A program made the position numbers and the translations under genes. From Comamonas testosteroni ATCC 11996 (GTDB lineage Bacteria > Pseudomonadota > Gammaproteobacteria > Burkholderiales > Burkholderiaceae_C), in assembly GCF_000241525.1 (NCBI RefSeq), contig NZ_AHIL01000026.1:279649-343648 (forward strand): a stretch of DNA of 64,000 nucleotides. Reading direction: 5' to 3'. The notes under the pieces were generated by a model. That model searched no databases, was not told the DNA's origin, and saw nothing but the letters and a program-made list of their open reading frames with translations. Positions 17,216 to 26,085 of the stretch are shown piece after piece. How positions within the stretch are numbered: position 1 is the first letter of the stretch; the number at the start of each line of letters is the position of its first letter.

Positions 17216-18124
17216 ATGTATTCCTCTGAACGCCTGAAAGGCATAGATGTCTTCGTATCTGTGGTGGACGCCGGTAGTTTCACCGCTGCCTCGGAACGCC
17301 TGAACCTGACCAACTCCGCCGTGGGCAAGGCGGTTGCACGTCTGGAGTCACGCCTGGGCGTGCGGCTGTTTGAGCGGACCACCCGTCGCCTTTCGTTGAC
17401 CGATGCGGGGCAGGCCTTTCACCGGACCTGCCAGCGTGTCCTTGGCGAACTGGAGGAGGCCGAGCATGTACTGAAAGCCGAAGACACGGTGCCAGTGGGC
17501 AAGCTGCGCATCGACCTTCCTGCAACATATGGCCGCATGTGTGTAATGCCTGTGCTCTTCGACTTCATGAAAGTCTATCCCGGCGTGCAGCCGGAGATTT
17601 CCTTCACAGATCGATTTGTGGACCTTGTGGAAGATGGGGTGGATGTCGCGGTGCGCATTGGCGGCGGCGAGACCTGGCCGGCTCCCATCGGATATCGCTT
17701 TCTCGGCAGGGAGCGGCGCATCTTCTGCTGCGCACCGAGCTACCTGGAAAAGGTTGGCGAGATTGAGGATGATGTGGAGTCGCTGGACCGCTTGGATTCC
17801 GTGCTCTACCGGCGCCCCAACGGCACACCCAGCCCATGGCTGATTCAGTGCAGGGATGCACCCATCGAACACTACAGCCCTGCAGCGAGATTGGAGGTGG
17901 GCAGCGCTGAATCCTGGGTGGAAGCCGTGAGCCAAGGATTCGGGGTAGCCCAGATTTCAACTTGGCTCATTGGCGAGCGCTTGGCCAAGAGCGAACTGGT
18001 GGAAGTATTGCCCTCCTTGGCGGTGAATGGCCTGCCTCTGTATCTCCAATGGCAGCGCAGCCGGCAATTGCTGCCCAAGGTAGACGCATTACTCAGCCAT
18101 CTAGGAGCCAGGCTGCGTGTCTGA
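17216..18124 (+). CDS. LysR family regulator (CrgA/DNA-binding-type subgroup)
   Basis: The 302-residue protein begins MYSSERLKGIDVFVSVVDAG and has the winged helix FTAASERLNLTNSAVGKAVARLE followed by the substrate-binding domain. The VGKAVARLE form places it with regulators that often govern efflux or quinone and aldehyde stress genes. The ATG at 17216 was chosen over an upstream TTG at 17183. Downstream, 95 bp away on the same strand, is an MFS exporter; a SnoaL-like gene is divergent. Either could be its target. Confidence 0.9.
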   Translation: MYSSERLKGIDVFVSVVDAGSFTAASERLNLTNSAVGKAVARLESRLGVRLFERTTRRLSLTDAGQAFHRTCQRVLGELEEAEHVLKAEDTVPVGKLRIDLPATYGRMCVMPVLFDFMKVYPGVQPEISFTDRFVDLVEDGVDVAVRIGGGETWPAPIGYRFLGRERRIFCCAPSYLEKVGEIEDDVESLDRLDSVLYRRPNGTPSPWLIQCRDAPIEHYSPAARLEVGSAESWVEAVSQGFGVAQISTWLIGERLAKSELVEVLPSLAVNGLPLYLQWQRSRQLLPKVDALLSHLGARLRV

Positions 18125-18219
18125 TTATGGAATTTTTGGATGAAGTCAATGGAATTTGCATCCAACATAAGAATGTTGGGAGTTAATAAGCTCTGGGTTT
18201 GAAAATCCCCTTGCTGAAA

Positions 18220-19416
18220 ATGTCCTCTTCGTCTAACACCGCCTGTCAGGGTCCAGGAAATGCCGCGCAGGCTGGCACCGCATCCATGTATATCCTGGCG
18301 ATTGCGGCGTTCGTGATCGTCACGACCGAGTTCTTGATGGTCGGCCTGCTGCCGGCACTTGCTCGCGATCTGTCGATTTCCATCGCTACGGCAGGCCAAC
18401 TGGTCACCTTGTTCGCAATCGTGGTGATGTTCTTCGGGCCGCCCCTGACGGCATGGCTGGCACACGTAGAGCGCAAACGTTTGTTCATGGCGATTTTGGC
18501 TCTCTTCGCCGTGTCCAACGCCGTGGCCGCACTGGCCCCGAACTTCTGGGTCCTGGCCGTTGCCCGCATCATTCCTGCGCTTGCGTTGCCGGTGTTCTGG
18601 GGGACGGCCAGCGAGACAGCAGCTCAGCTGGCCGGGGTCGAGCGCGCAGGCAAGGCCGTTTCCACGGTCTACCTCGGGATTTCCGCGGCCATGCTGCTGG
18701 GGATTCCCTTGGGCACGGTCGCAGGCGACGCCATGGGCTGGCGCGGCGCTTTCTGGGTGCTCGCGATCATGTCCTTGTTGATTGCCGTCCTCTTGCACTG
18801 CTTCATGCCTGCCATGGTCGCAGGCCAACGGGTCGGGCTTGCACAGCAGGTGCGTATCCTCCGCGATCCGGCCTTTGTGGCCAACGTGCTGCTGTCGGTC
18901 GCGGTGTTCACGGCCATGTTTACGGGGTACACCTACCTGGCAGAGCTGCTGGAGAAGGTTGCGCATGTGCCTTCGGTGCATGTGGGCTGGTGGCTGATGG
19001 GTTTCGGCGCCGTCGGCCTTCTCGGAAACCGGCTGGGCGGAATATGGGTAGACCGCAAGCCGCTGGCAACCACCGCACTGTTCAGCGTCGTGCTGGCTAT
19101 TGGTATGCTGGCTACGGTACTGATGGCAGCGCAACCGGCAGGGTTGGCCCTCGCGTTGGGCGTGTGGGGCATTGCGAACACGGCGCTGTATCCCATCTGC
19201 CAGATCCGGGTCATGAAGTCAGCACCACATGCCCAGGCTCTGGCCGGAACCATTAACGTCTCGGCTGCCAACGGAGGTATCGCGCTGGGTGCGCTGCTAG
19301 GTGGGGCAAGCATCACCTGGTGGGATGCCGGCAGTGTTGCCGTTGCAGGAGCTGTTTGTGCAGCAGTTGCTGCCGTTGCCGCAGCAGGTATCAGTCGATG
19401 GCTGGGAAAGCGCTGA
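18220..19416 (+). CDS. MFS transporter, DHA1 drug/sugar efflux type (AraJ/YdhP-like)
   Basis: About 398 residues with twelve predicted membrane helices. The segment EFLMVGLLPALARDLSISIATAGQLVTL is characteristic of the AraJ/YdhP/SotB group, with a cytoplasmic loop ERKRLF after helix 2. These proton-driven exporters remove sugars, arabinose-like compounds or drugs. No good ribosome site precedes the ATG; a TTG at 18199 is an alternative. It follows the LysR gene. Confidence 0.88.
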   Translation: MSSSSNTACQGPGNAAQAGTASMYILAIAAFVIVTTEFLMVGLLPALARDLSISIATAGQLVTLFAIVVMFFGPPLTAWLAHVERKRLFMAILALFAVSNAVAALAPNFWVLAVARIIPALALPVFWGTASETAAQLAGVERAGKAVSTVYLGISAAMLLGIPLGTVAGDAMGWRGAFWVLAIMSLLIAVLLHCFMPAMVAGQRVGLAQQVRILRDPAFVANVLLSVAVFTAMFTGYTYLAELLEKVAHVPSVHVGWWLMGFGAVGLLGNRLGGIWVDRKPLATTALFSVVLAIGMLATVLMAAQPAGLALALGVWGIANTALYPICQIRVMKSAPHAQALAGTINVSAANGGIALGALLGGASITWWDAGSVAVAGAVCAAVAAVAAAGISRWLGKR

Positions 19417-19604
19417 AGATGGCGTTTCGTGTGACTTGCTCAGGTAGGTGAACGTCCGTGGCGAAAACCGATTGCGGCTGTCGCAGCTCAGCCCATTGCA
19501 GTCATACAACTGGCGATAGGACTTCTATATGACAGAGCGTCTACAGCCATCGAGTCGCTGAATATATGCTCTTGTCCGTCGTCATTTCTTCAGGTACAGA
19601 TGCT

Positions 19605-19814
19605 ATGAAAATCAGTGCTCGCAATGTCTTGCAAGGCAAGGTTATCTCGATTGTCACGGGCCCGGTCAGCACGGAATTGACACTAGAAGTTGCCCCTGGT
19701 GTGAGAGTCACGTCCTCTATCACCTCAACGTCGGCCCAGTCCCTGGGATTGACGGAGGGCGACAATGCGTATGCCGTCATTAAGGCGTCGTCGGTGATGG
19801 TTGCTGTGGATTGA
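19605..19814 (+). CDS. Molbindin-like TOBE-domain protein
   Basis: The 69-residue product MKISARNVLQGKVISIVTGP is a single TOBE (Mop) domain with the second motif SAQSLGLTEGDNAYAVIKASSVMV. Such molbindins bind molybdate or tungstate as oligomers in the cytoplasm and buffer it for cofactor synthesis. No molybdenum transport genes are adjacent. A terminator follows at once, so it is a single-gene unit. Confidence 0.92.
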   Translation: MKISARNVLQGKVISIVTGPVSTELTLEVAPGVRVTSSITSTSAQSLGLTEGDNAYAVIKASSVMVAVD

Positions 19815-19835
19815 ACAGTTCTGCTGTCTAAGCAA

Positions 19836-19860
19836 AAAGGCTCCTGTAGGAGCCTTTCTG
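19836..19860 (+). terminator. Terminator after the molbindin gene
   Basis: AAAGGCTCC and GGAGCCTTT form a stem with a TGTA loop, flanked by an A-run before and a short T-run after. Confidence 0.85.
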
Positions 19861-20035
19861 ATCCAGCCAGTTCAGATCGATTGCATGCGCTAAGCTGAAA
19901 ACTTCTTTCGCGAGTACAACGATCTCCAGACCGGCGCAGCGGATCGAACGGCGAGGTCTGCGCAGACAGCCTGCAGGCATCAGGCGCCGGACAAGGGATC
20001 GCTGCGCTTCTGGATCCCGGGCGTTTGAGGTCCAA

Positions 20036-20368
20036 TCAAGTCAGGTGGTCTTCCACAATCAACCAGCCCATGCTGCCAACACCATCATTGATGATGTCCA
20101 AGTGGTTGCCGCCCTCGTACACACGAATGTTTTGACCAACGAAGGCTTTGGGTGCAACGCGCTCAATATTGGACAGAACCAGTCTTATTTGCTCGCCAAT
20201 CTCAGAAAGCGACTTTTGAGAGTAGTCGATGTCGATAGCCTCGGCCAGCAGTCCATAGACAACTCTCTTTTTCCCCTCTTCAGGGAAAGAGAGCACCTTT
20301 GTATGCAAGAGCTCTGCATTCGAAAATTTGCGACCAGTGAGCTTTTCAAAAACTTCAATGCTTGGCAA
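20036..20368 (-). CDS. Hypothetical protein, 110 residues, TTG start
   Basis: A perfect AGGAGG five bases before TTG decides the start. The product contains KKRVVYGLLAEAIDIDYSQKSLSEIGEQIRLVL-type alternating strand and helix and ends WLIVEDHLT. No family is recognised. Its size, acidic composition and solitary position beside another small acidic gene recall immunity proteins of polymorphic toxins, but no toxin is nearby. That idea is an inference only. Confidence 0.7.
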   Translation of the reverse strand: MPSIEVFEKLTGRKFSNAELLHTKVLSFPEEGKKRVVYGLLAEAIDIDYSQKSLSEIGEQIRLVLSNIERVAPKAFVGQNIRVYEGGNHLDIINDGVGSMGWLIVEDHLT

Positions 20369-20516
20369 AGTTCCCTCCTAGCGCAGCGTGACTCAATGTA
20401 ACCAGCATAGTCGAGCGCATTGAAGAGATGCAAGCACCAAGAGCGCGTAGTTACGCTTACTTCATTAATGAAACCAGGACTGCAAACGACCCAGACCAGT
20501 CGCTGGAAAGCGTTTG

Positions 20517-20858
20517 TCAATCGTCCTCGGGTGCCTGATCCTGCCCGTGAAAGGCTTCCCATGCTGCTGCTTCCAGTTCACCGCCATCAGAGATGAGATT
20601 GCCGTCCTCATCATGAAGCGTATACGTTTGTTGCTCGCCTCCAATGCTCGCGGCGCCATCGAGTCCCAGCAGCAATGTATACATGGTGTCTCTCAGCACA
20701 GAATCCAGAATTGCTCGAAGTTGCTCGTGCTGCTTGGGCGTAAGTCCTAGAGCCTCGATCCTCGCTGCGACCTCCGACTCTTCATGAGCATTCATGAAAG
20801 ACAAAAGAAGTTCTGATTTGAGGTTGACCCAGTTTTCAACAAATTGTTTGGAGTCCAT
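20517..20858 (-). CDS. Hypothetical acidic protein, 113 residues
   Basis: The product begins MDSKQFVENWVNLKSELL and contains LRDTMYTLLLGLDGAASIGG and YTLHDEDGNLISDGGELE, ending in QAPEDD. I recall such LLLGLDGAASIGG proteins as conserved hypotheticals, sometimes near toxin-immunity loci. The start is uncertain: an ATG two codons upstream (MTMDSK) is equally possible. It is on the same strand as the gene at 20036 but 148 bp separate them. Confidence 0.7.
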   Translation of the reverse strand: MDSKQFVENWVNLKSELLLSFMNAHEESEVAARIEALGLTPKQHEQLRAILDSVLRDTMYTLLLGLDGAASIGGEQQTYTLHDEDGNLISDGGELEAAAWEAFHGQDQAPEDD

Positions 20859-20985
20859 CGTCATATACCAGGATGAAATGATCAAAAAACCGCTATTGGC
20901 CGATTGAATCCCCGCCCATCGCAGTCATCGGCAGCGTCTAGGATGCTGAAGAAAAATTACGGCAAAAATCGCGACTGGTGGCAAC

Positions 20986-21909
20986 TCACTGCTCGCCAGC
21001 ACTCTGTTTGCAGCTGTTCATTACAGCAAGCCTGAGCCAGGTCAACGCAGGGTCATTGTGCTTTCGCGTGTGCCAGGCTTGCTGGTATGCCATTTTCGGT
21101 AGTTGCAATTGGCGTGGAGGCGCAAACTGCCGCAGATTCTTGAATGAGCGCAGCGGGCCTACAGCACGACGGGCAATCGTCAGAACCAGATCGGTACCTG
21201 GCAGCAATTCAACCGCAGCGCTCCAGTGTGGCAAGGCCACCGCAATCCTCCTTTTGAGTCCCTTGGCGGCGAGTGCGCGCTCGATCTCGTCGTTCGCATC
21301 CGGCCTCAATGCCAGCATGACATGAGGGCGCGTCAGCCATTCCTCTAACGACAGTCCTCCTTTTTCCGGACTGACGGCCTTGTCTGCGAGACAGATGAAA
21401 TCCTCTTCGAACAGTGTTTCGACCTGGATGTCTTGTGCAAGATCGGGAAAGATCCCCAGAGCCAGGTCCAATTCACCATCGGCTAGCTGTACCAGCATGG
21501 CATCCCGGCTGGCCTGACTGATGGCGAAGTCAAAGCCGGGCGCATGTTTGCGGACGTATCGCATCAGGTCCGGAAGTACCAGACGAGCCGCATAGTCGGA
21601 CAGTGACAGCCTGAATCGTCGCTGCGCCTGCAGTGGATCGAACTGAGGTGTTCCCAGCAGAGTATTGAGGCTGCCCAAAGCCTCCGAGAGTGGTTGCAGC
21701 AGCGCATTGCCTCGGGCTGTCACCTCCAGCTTTCCCTGCTTGCGCACCAGCAATGGGTCATTGAAATGCTCGCGCAGCTGAGCTAGCGAATGACTCACTG
21801 CCGGTTGGCTCTTGTGCAGGCGCATGGCAGCCCTGGTCACGTGCTTCTCGGTCAGCAACGCGTGAAGTGTCAGCAGCAGATTGAGGTCGATACGACGCAG
21901 ATCATCCAT
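20986..21909 (-). CDS. LysR family regulator
   Basis: The 307-residue protein MDDLRRIDLNLLLTLHALL has the helix-turn-helix VTRAAMRLHKSQPAVSHSLAQL and a NodD/LinR-style effector domain with RRFRLSLSDYAARLVLP. It is divergent from the YdcZ-like transporter at 22008 across about 100 bp, a layout in which LysR proteins typically regulate both genes. Confidence 0.92.
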   Translation of the reverse strand: MDDLRRIDLNLLLTLHALLTEKHVTRAAMRLHKSQPAVSHSLAQLREHFNDPLLVRKQGKLEVTARGNALLQPLSEALGSLNTLLGTPQFDPLQAQRRFRLSLSDYAARLVLPDLMRYVRKHAPGFDFAISQASRDAMLVQLADGELDLALGIFPDLAQDIQVETLFEEDFICLADKAVSPEKGGLSLEEWLTRPHVMLALRPDANDEIERALAAKGLKRRIAVALPHWSAAVELLPGTDLVLTIARRAVGPLRSFKNLRQFAPPRQLQLPKMAYQQAWHTRKHNDPALTWLRLAVMNSCKQSAGEQ

Positions 21910-22007
21910 GTGAAGAATAGTACATGTGCATATAAACGATTTCCATAATTAATCCGTATGCGAGACCATTCAAACATTGCTTGTAGACGTTTGAAGGAGT
22001 GGCAGAT

Positions 22008-22529
22008 ATGAACAGCAAGATGGCATTGATGACGGTCGCCTCACTGGGCATGGCCTTGCTGGCGGGGGCCATCCTGCCTTTTCAGGCCGCAGCAAATGCC
22101 AACGTAGGCCGTGCTCTTGGTCACCCTTTCTGGGGGGCTGCCACATCGCTGGTGATCAGCCTGGCCGTGATGGTGCCCATGCTGATTCTGGTCAAAGCCC
22201 CCATGCCGAATTTCAGCAATGCGTTTCACGGTCCCTGGTGGTTGTGGATCGGCGGTGTCCTGGGGGCTGTTTACGTCGCCAGTGCTGCAGCCCTGATACC
22301 CAAACTGGGTGCCGGCGGATTTCTGGTCGCCGTGGTCGCAGGGCAGATGGTCGTGGCGGTCTTGATCGATCACTTCGGTGTCATGGGGCTGGAGCCAAAG
22401 CCCATCAACGTCATGCGTGTGCTGGGTGTGCTCCTGATTCTTGGCGGGGTGTTCCTGATCCAGGGAGCGGGAGCAGCCAGGCCTGCCGCCACAGCGATCC
22501 CCGTCACCTCCAGCGTGGGCTTGGCGTGA
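22008..22529 (+). CDS. DMT-type transporter, YdcZ/DUF606 family
   Basis: The 173-residue product has five hydrophobic helices with PFQAAANANVGRALGHPFWGA near the N-terminus, the hallmark of DUF606 half-size membrane proteins, and GQMVVAVLIDHFG in the fourth helix. Family members are small membrane transporters that may pair to form a full unit; substrates are mostly unknown. AAGGAG eight bases upstream supports the ATG at 22008 over a GTG nine bases earlier. Confidence 0.88.
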   Translation: MNSKMALMTVASLGMALLAGAILPFQAAANANVGRALGHPFWGAATSLVISLAVMVPMLILVKAPMPNFSNAFHGPWWLWIGGVLGAVYVASAAALIPKLGAGGFLVAVVAGQMVVAVLIDHFGVMGLEPKPINVMRVLGVLLILGGVFLIQGAGAARPAATAIPVTSSVGLA

Positions 22530-22797
22530 GCACAAAAATAGTGATTGACCCACTGGCGCGGCACCAGTGCGCTGAACACTTCTGGAAAGGAAATGGAAAT
22601 CAGCGCCTCACGCCGAAATGCTCAATGCGAGCCCTTGGGTGGACATTGACGGCCCCATGTCGTAACTGCTTGACAAGATCAAGCACGCACGGGCCTTCCG
22701 ATCGAAAAAATGTCCCTGACGCTCGCCGAATGTTTGGGGTTCCATCACACCAAGTGCATACGATTAGAAGTATGCATGCCTGGAGCAGGAGATCGCG

Positions 22798-23214
22798 ATG
22801 AGCAAATTCAGTATTCAGCACATTGATCACATCGTGTTGCGCGTCACCGACCTGGAGCACAGCATCCGCTTATACCAAGTGGTCCTGGGCTGTACCTTGG
22901 TGAAGCGCCGCGAGGATCTGGGTATGGTTCACCTGCGAGCTGGTGCATCCATGATTGACCTGGTGGATGTTGAGGGCCCTTTAGGCCGTGCGGGGGGCGC
23001 TGCGGCCACAAGCGAGCGCAGAAACGTCGATCATTTTTGCCTGCGTATCGAGCCATTTGATGAGCAAGCCATCCTCTTGCACCTGGCTGGCCACGGTCTC
23101 GAGGCAGATAGGGCGGTGCGACGCTTTGGCGCTGACGGCATGGGCCTGTCCATCTACTGCAAAGACCCGGACGGCAATCAGCTTGAACTTAAAGGGCCTG
23201 CGAGCGCCGATTGA
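22798..23214 (+). CDS. VOC superfamily protein (glyoxalase/dioxygenase fold)
   Basis: The 138-residue product has the paired beta-alpha-beta units of the VOC fold: HIDHIVLRVTDLEHSIRLYQ, then NVDHFCLRIEPFDEQAI, ending YCKDPDGNQLELKG. Histidines at residues 8-11, in VDHF, and the last glutamate are candidate metal ligands. It could be a lyase, dioxygenase or resistance protein; nothing in the context decides. GGAGCAGGAG precedes the start. Confidence 0.85.
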   Translation: MSKFSIQHIDHIVLRVTDLEHSIRLYQVVLGCTLVKRREDLGMVHLRAGASMIDLVDVEGPLGRAGGAAATSERRNVDHFCLRIEPFDEQAILLHLAGHGLEADRAVRRFGADGMGLSIYCKDPDGNQLELKGPASAD

Positions 23215-23414
23215 CAGCTCAGGCGGCAGTCGGAACTCCCGGAGTGCTCGCTATGTCCGATCTGGCTGACCGAAAGACAGCCTTTGGCTGTGGATTCAAG
23301 CGATTGCGGCTGCCGCTGTCTGCCCCGCAAGAGACGCTCTCCCTTGCGACAAGTCGACACAGTCACTGTCCCTGCCACCTCAAGATGGGTTCGTTTGACC
23401 TTTAAACTAGCCGC

Positions 23415-24215
23415 ATGAATCGACGTAGTCTGGTCTTATCCGCCCTGGCCGCAGGGTTTGCTCAAGTGACGGCAGCTGGCCCCCAGCTTCAAGAAATGAC
23501 AGAGTGGTCTCGGTTTTTCACAGAAGCCGATGCGCAAGGCAGCATCGTTGTTCTCGATGCACGTGATAACTCAGAAATTACCCACGTCTACAACGTGTCG
23601 CGTTCCAGTCAGCGTTACTCGCCAGCCTCTACCTTCAAGATTCCGCACAGCCTGTTTGCGCTTGATGCAGGGCTGCTGCGTGACGAATTTCAGCTCATTC
23701 AATGGGATGGTGTGAAACGGCCTGTGGCGGCGTGGAACGTGGACCAGAATCTGCGCTCCGCGATGAGGAACTCCACCGTCTGGGTGTATGAGCGCTTCGC
23801 CAAGGAACTCGGCGATGCACGCGAGAGCGCCTATATGCGCAAGATTGGGTACGGCAATGCGGTCGCCACTGGCGACAAGCCATTCTGGGTTGAGGGCGAC
23901 CTCGCCATCTCATCCTTCGAGCAGATTGCTTTCTTGCAACGGCTTTACCGCAATCAACTGCCTTTCCAGGTCGAGCACCAGCGGCTTGTGAAGGACGTGA
24001 TGGTCAATGAAGCGGGGCCTGACTGGATACTGCGTGCAAAAACGGGCTGGACCGGAAAAATCGGCTGGTGGGTGGGCTGGGTAGAGTGGCCCAGCGGCCC
24101 CGTCTTCTTCGCCTTGAACATGGACACGCCCAACAGACTTGCCGACCTTGCCAAACGGCAAAGCATCACACGCAATATTCTGCGCTCCATTAAGGCGCTA
24201 CCCACTTCAGCATAG
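23415..24215 (+). CDS. Class D (OXA-type) beta-lactamase
   Basis: The 266-residue protein has an N-terminal signal with a twin-arginine-like start (MNRRSLVLSALAAG) and all class D motifs. These are the nucleophile box S72-T-F-K75, S120-T-V122, Y146-G-N148 and K209-T-G211, plus the conserved W158 near the carboxylated lysine. It should hydrolyse penicillins, possibly oxacillin, in the periplasm. There is no integron or insertion sequence beside it, so it appears to be a resident chromosomal gene. No ribosome site is obvious and no LysR-type ampR neighbour is present. Confidence 0.95.
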   Translation: MNRRSLVLSALAAGFAQVTAAGPQLQEMTEWSRFFTEADAQGSIVVLDARDNSEITHVYNVSRSSQRYSPASTFKIPHSLFALDAGLLRDEFQLIQWDGVKRPVAAWNVDQNLRSAMRNSTVWVYERFAKELGDARESAYMRKIGYGNAVATGDKPFWVEGDLAISSFEQIAFLQRLYRNQLPFQVEHQRLVKDVMVNEAGPDWILRAKTGWTGKIGWWVGWVEWPSGPVFFALNMDTPNRLADLAKRQSITRNILRSIKALPTSA

Positions 24216-24332
24216 ATCTGAACCGGGTGCAGAAGCCGGCAGGGCTGTGTCTTGAAGAGCTCTTGCGGCCGGTTCCTGCCTTCCGTTTGCATGTTCCAAA
24301 GGGATACTTGAGATGTGAGCCGACATTGATAG

Positions 24333-25052
24333 TCAGGCGACGATCTCTCCGTTGCGGATCGCCACGCGAATGGCCTGCGCCGTCGTGGCAACGCCCAGGC
24401 GCTTGCGGATGCGGCGCAGGTGGTTTTCCACAGTGCGTTCGGACAGGCCGAGGGTTGCGGCAATCTCCGTCTGCCGCCGGCCGGCGGCCGTCCACGCAAG
24501 CACCTCGCGTTCGCGATCAGACAGGGTGCTGAGCTCCTCTTGTGGGGGCAGTTCCAGCAATCTGCGCGCTGTGCGGAATGCGGTTTGGGCGATCAACTCT
24601 AGCGCCAGCCGGGCCTGCGGCGAGGCATCAATGCGCTCGCCGCCCAGGCTCATCGCGCCTTCCAGCCCCAGGAGGCCGAATACAGGCACTTGCAGACCGT
24701 GGATACCCGGGCCCTGCGGCGCGCGGACGACGCTGTAACGCTCGCCCTGAGCGCCGTTCGTCTTGGTCCAGAAGAAGGGCTGGTTCGTCTCCAGGATATG
24801 GCGCGTTACGGGGCAACGCCGCACGTAGGTTTCAGCATCGACAGGCGCGCCCGTGCCGAACCAGTCGCCCTCGATCCAGTAGATGCGCTCCACCGCATCG
24901 TCCCGAGCGCTGGAGGCCGAGAACAGCACAAAGCGGTCGTACCCTAGCGGCGCGCCGACAGCACGCACCGTATCTTTGATTGCGGCAAGGCTGCGGGCGC
25001 CCTCGATGGCGAGGGATCCCTGGAATGCCGCCTGCGCGATTGCGGTGCTCAT
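24333..25052 (-). CDS. LuxR-type regulator with autoinducer-binding-like domain
   Basis: The 239-residue protein has an N-terminal alpha-beta domain (about residues 20-150) containing YDRFVLFSAS, ERIYWIEGDWF and FFWTKTNGAQGERY. A C-terminal LuxR helix-turn-helix follows, LSDREREVLAWTAAGRRQTEIAATLGLSERTVENHLRRIRKRL in pattern. This is the layout of quorum-sensing receptors, but no luxI synthase is in the window, so it is a solo receptor that may sense another ligand. Its start is 1 bp after the hchA stop, so the two form an operon. Confidence 0.88.
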   Translation of the reverse strand: MSTAIAQAAFQGSLAIEGARSLAAIKDTVRAVGAPLGYDRFVLFSASSARDDAVERIYWIEGDWFGTGAPVDAETYVRRCPVTRHILETNQPFFWTKTNGAQGERYSVVRAPQGPGIHGLQVPVFGLLGLEGAMSLGGERIDASPQARLALELIAQTAFRTARRLLELPPQEELSTLSDREREVLAWTAAGRRQTEIAATLGLSERTVENHLRRIRKRLGVATTAQAIRVAIRNGEIVA

Positions 25053-25053
25053 C

Positions 25054-25902
25054 TCAGGCCGTGACTTCCTTGAGCAAGGTTTCGGCCGCGAGCTTGCCAA
25101 GCGCATTGCCAGCCAGAGGGCTGTCGCCGGTGATCAGCTGGCGGTCCCGGTTCACGGCACCCGAGATGCCGTCGTTGACGATCTCGAAACCCAGAGCCTT
25201 GAGCCTTTCGCCGAACTTCCAGGTCAGGTGACCCGGCATGTAGCCGATGGCCGGGGTCTGTGCATCGAGTGAGTCAGGGAAGGCGCAGATCTTGTAGCCT
25301 CGGTAGATATCGCTGTCGCCAACCGCGAGGAAGGCCGCAGGGCCGTGGCACAGGGAGATGACAAACCGGTTGTTGGCCGCCGCCCATTCCAGCACCTCGC
25401 CTACATCATGGCTGCCGGGGATGCCGATCAGCGCGCCATGCCCGCCAGGGACGAAGATGGCGGCGTACTGCTCCAGTCCTCGCTCAAGCACCGTAGACAG
25501 GCGCAGCGGCTCCTTGAATTGGGAGTGGTACTTGTTGAAGAAGCCCTTGACCGTCTCATCTTCCGAAGGCATTGCCCAGAACTCGAACTTGACAGGATTT
25601 CCCGACACCGTTGCCACATCGAACGCGAATCCCGCCTTGTCCAAGTGGTACATGGGCAGCAGCGTCTCGACCGGGTGGTTGCCGGTGGAGAAGAAGCTGC
25701 CGTTATCGGTCAGCAAGTAACGTTCGTCTGCGCCGATCATCAGGATCTTCTTGCTGCCTTGATAGGTTTTTGCGTAGTCGGCCCCGCTCAGGTCGGACTT
25801 GGGCGACGTGAACTGGCTGAGCGAGTAGGGGGAGGGAAAGAACGCATTGAGTTCGGCCGGATCGGGCTGCGGTTGCTTGTCGGGAGTCGATGGTTCAGCC
25901 AT
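25054..25902 (-). CDS. hchA: Protein deglycase/glyoxalase III Hsp31 (DJ-1/PfpI superfamily)
   Basis: The 282-residue product matches Hsp31: an N-terminal cap region [20 protein letters not shown], the core [20 protein letters not shown], and the nucleophile elbow [12 protein letters not shown] with the reactive cysteine and adjacent histidine. Hsp31 converts methylglyoxal to lactate, repairs early glycation and has chaperone activity in the cytosol. AGAGGTG precedes the ATG at 25902. Coupling to the LuxR-type gene suggests density- or metabolite-dependent control. Confidence 0.92.
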   Translation of the reverse strand: MAEPSTPDKQPQPDPAELNAFFPSPYSLSQFTSPKSDLSGADYAKTYQGSKKILMIGADERYLLTDNGSFFSTGNHPVETLLPMYHLDKAGFAFDVATVSGNPVKFEFWAMPSEDETVKGFFNKYHSQFKEPLRLSTVLERGLEQYAAIFVPGGHGALIGIPGSHDVGEVLEWAAANNRFVISLCHGPAAFLAVGDSDIYRGYKICAFPDSLDAQTPAIGYMPGHLTWKFGERLKALGFEIVNDGISGAVNRDRQLITGDSPLAGNALGKLAAETLLKEVTA

Positions 25903-26085
25903 GGGGCACCTCTGGGATAGTTTGCGGAGTGCACAACAATGCGGCGGCAAGAAACCTGAGGCAATGAGGGATTTCCGTCAACGCGGGTCAGGCGAAGCCG
26001 GAGTTTTACTCCCGGTCTGTTTCAGGCTCGCACAGAACCAAAGTCGGAAGCCGAAACCTGGAGTCGCTCCGCCAATTTGCGTGTC

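Noticed and set aside
17872..19134. 420-codon reverse frame
   Set aside because: Overlaps the LysR and MFS genes with high His/Arg content; shadow.
22530..22797. Possible gene between the YdcZ-like and VOC genes
   Set aside because: Only short frames without start signals.
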